From NCBI GenBank assembly GCA_023548195.1, contig JAJHZJ010000531.1:7551900-7615899 (forward strand): a stretch of DNA of 64,000 nucleotides, in the 5' to 3' direction. Of this stretch, positions 63,533 through 64,000 are shown one piece after another. Position 1 is the stretch's first letter. Each line of letters begins with the position of its first letter. The DNA is from Bettongia penicillata ogilbyi. Taxonomy: Eukaryota; Chordata; Mammalia; Diprotodontia; Potoroidae. Made by a program: the position numbers and the translations under genes. Below the pieces are notes generated by a model. That model was not told the origin of the DNA and searched no databases. It worked only from the letters and a program-made list of their open reading frames with translations.

Positions 63533-64000
63533 CCTCCTTCCTCCAACCCAAACTTTTAGTTTAAAACCCTCTTGAGAGAGCGACTAGTCTCTGGCCTGAT
63601 AAATATTTTATGCCTATCAGGCCTTGTCCCTCTTAGGTTTCTTAAACCACAGTCCAGAAAAACCACACCCTGTTCTTTGACACTGGGGGTATCATTCACA
63701 CATGAATTGGCAAAAGTGAGTAGCTGTCGGCACATTTGATAAGTTTTGGCAGGCTCTGAGTCATGCGTCAAATACTTGTCCCTGGAATATAGTATGCTTC
63801 CCAATCAACCATGTCAGGCTGTTCCTCTGCCCCTCAACAGGAAATCATCAACCACTTCCATTTCTCTTTCAACATCCTAAGTAAGGTCAGCTCTTTTGTG
63901 AACCTAGGCAGCGATAAGCAGGCTGGTCATGCAAACTTGGGTTGAGCGGGCAAGCTTAAAGCTTTTCTAGTTTAGTTTTTACAATGGTTTCACAGATAAG

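Overview
The window is mammalian, and almost certainly marsupial, intergenic or intronic DNA. The evidence is the repeat content: many copies of a tRNA-headed SINE with an RTE-type tail, a second SINE with a non-tRNA body, half-L1 (HAL1) elements, marsupial-type L1 with a YY1-like 5' end, and older L2, L3/CR1, MIR and hAT remnants. There are no bacterial genes, operons, CRISPR arrays or phage modules. I found no convincing host protein-coding exon. Almost every open frame listed is a chance frame in AT-rich DNA or a relic of a mobile element. Repeat family names are from memory of consensus sequences; no masking search was run.

Layout. 0-13 kb: a purine microsatellite, an L1 3' end, MIR-class SINEs, an L3/CR1 tail, two weak LTR candidates and a second L1 3' end. 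13-18 kb: an L3/CR1 relic, nested SINEs, an antisense HAL1/L1, and a 1.6-kb L2 carrying two younger SINEs and an internal tandem duplication. 18-26 kb: the 5' end of an L1 with an ORF1 start, more nested SINEs, an L1 ORF2 fragment, and a processed RPS4 pseudogene with poly(A). 26-31 kb: mostly repeat-poor DNA with a few SINEs. 31-39 kb: the densest L1 area. It has a decayed ORF2, a 1-kb L1 5' fragment bounded by a 15-bp target duplication, an L3/CR1 RT relic, and an inverted pair of L1 3' halves. 39-49 kb: L2, MIR, hAT and SINE nests. 49-56 kb: a decayed RTE-like reverse transcriptase relic, L1 3' ends, and a PNMA/Gypsy-type Gag relic with a nearby partial copy. 56-64 kb: a hAT element with a perfect 8-bp duplication, a nearly end-to-end HAL1, a SINE with an inverted head, and a possible LTR end.

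No host pathway can be reconstructed. The interest is retrotransposon biology: 3'-truncated L1 insertion, 5' inversions in L1 and SINE, SINEs borrowing RTE or CR1 tails, and a Gag gene of the class repeatedly domesticated in mammals. Boundaries are accurate to a few bases where a target duplication is quoted and to about 10-30 bases elsewhere.
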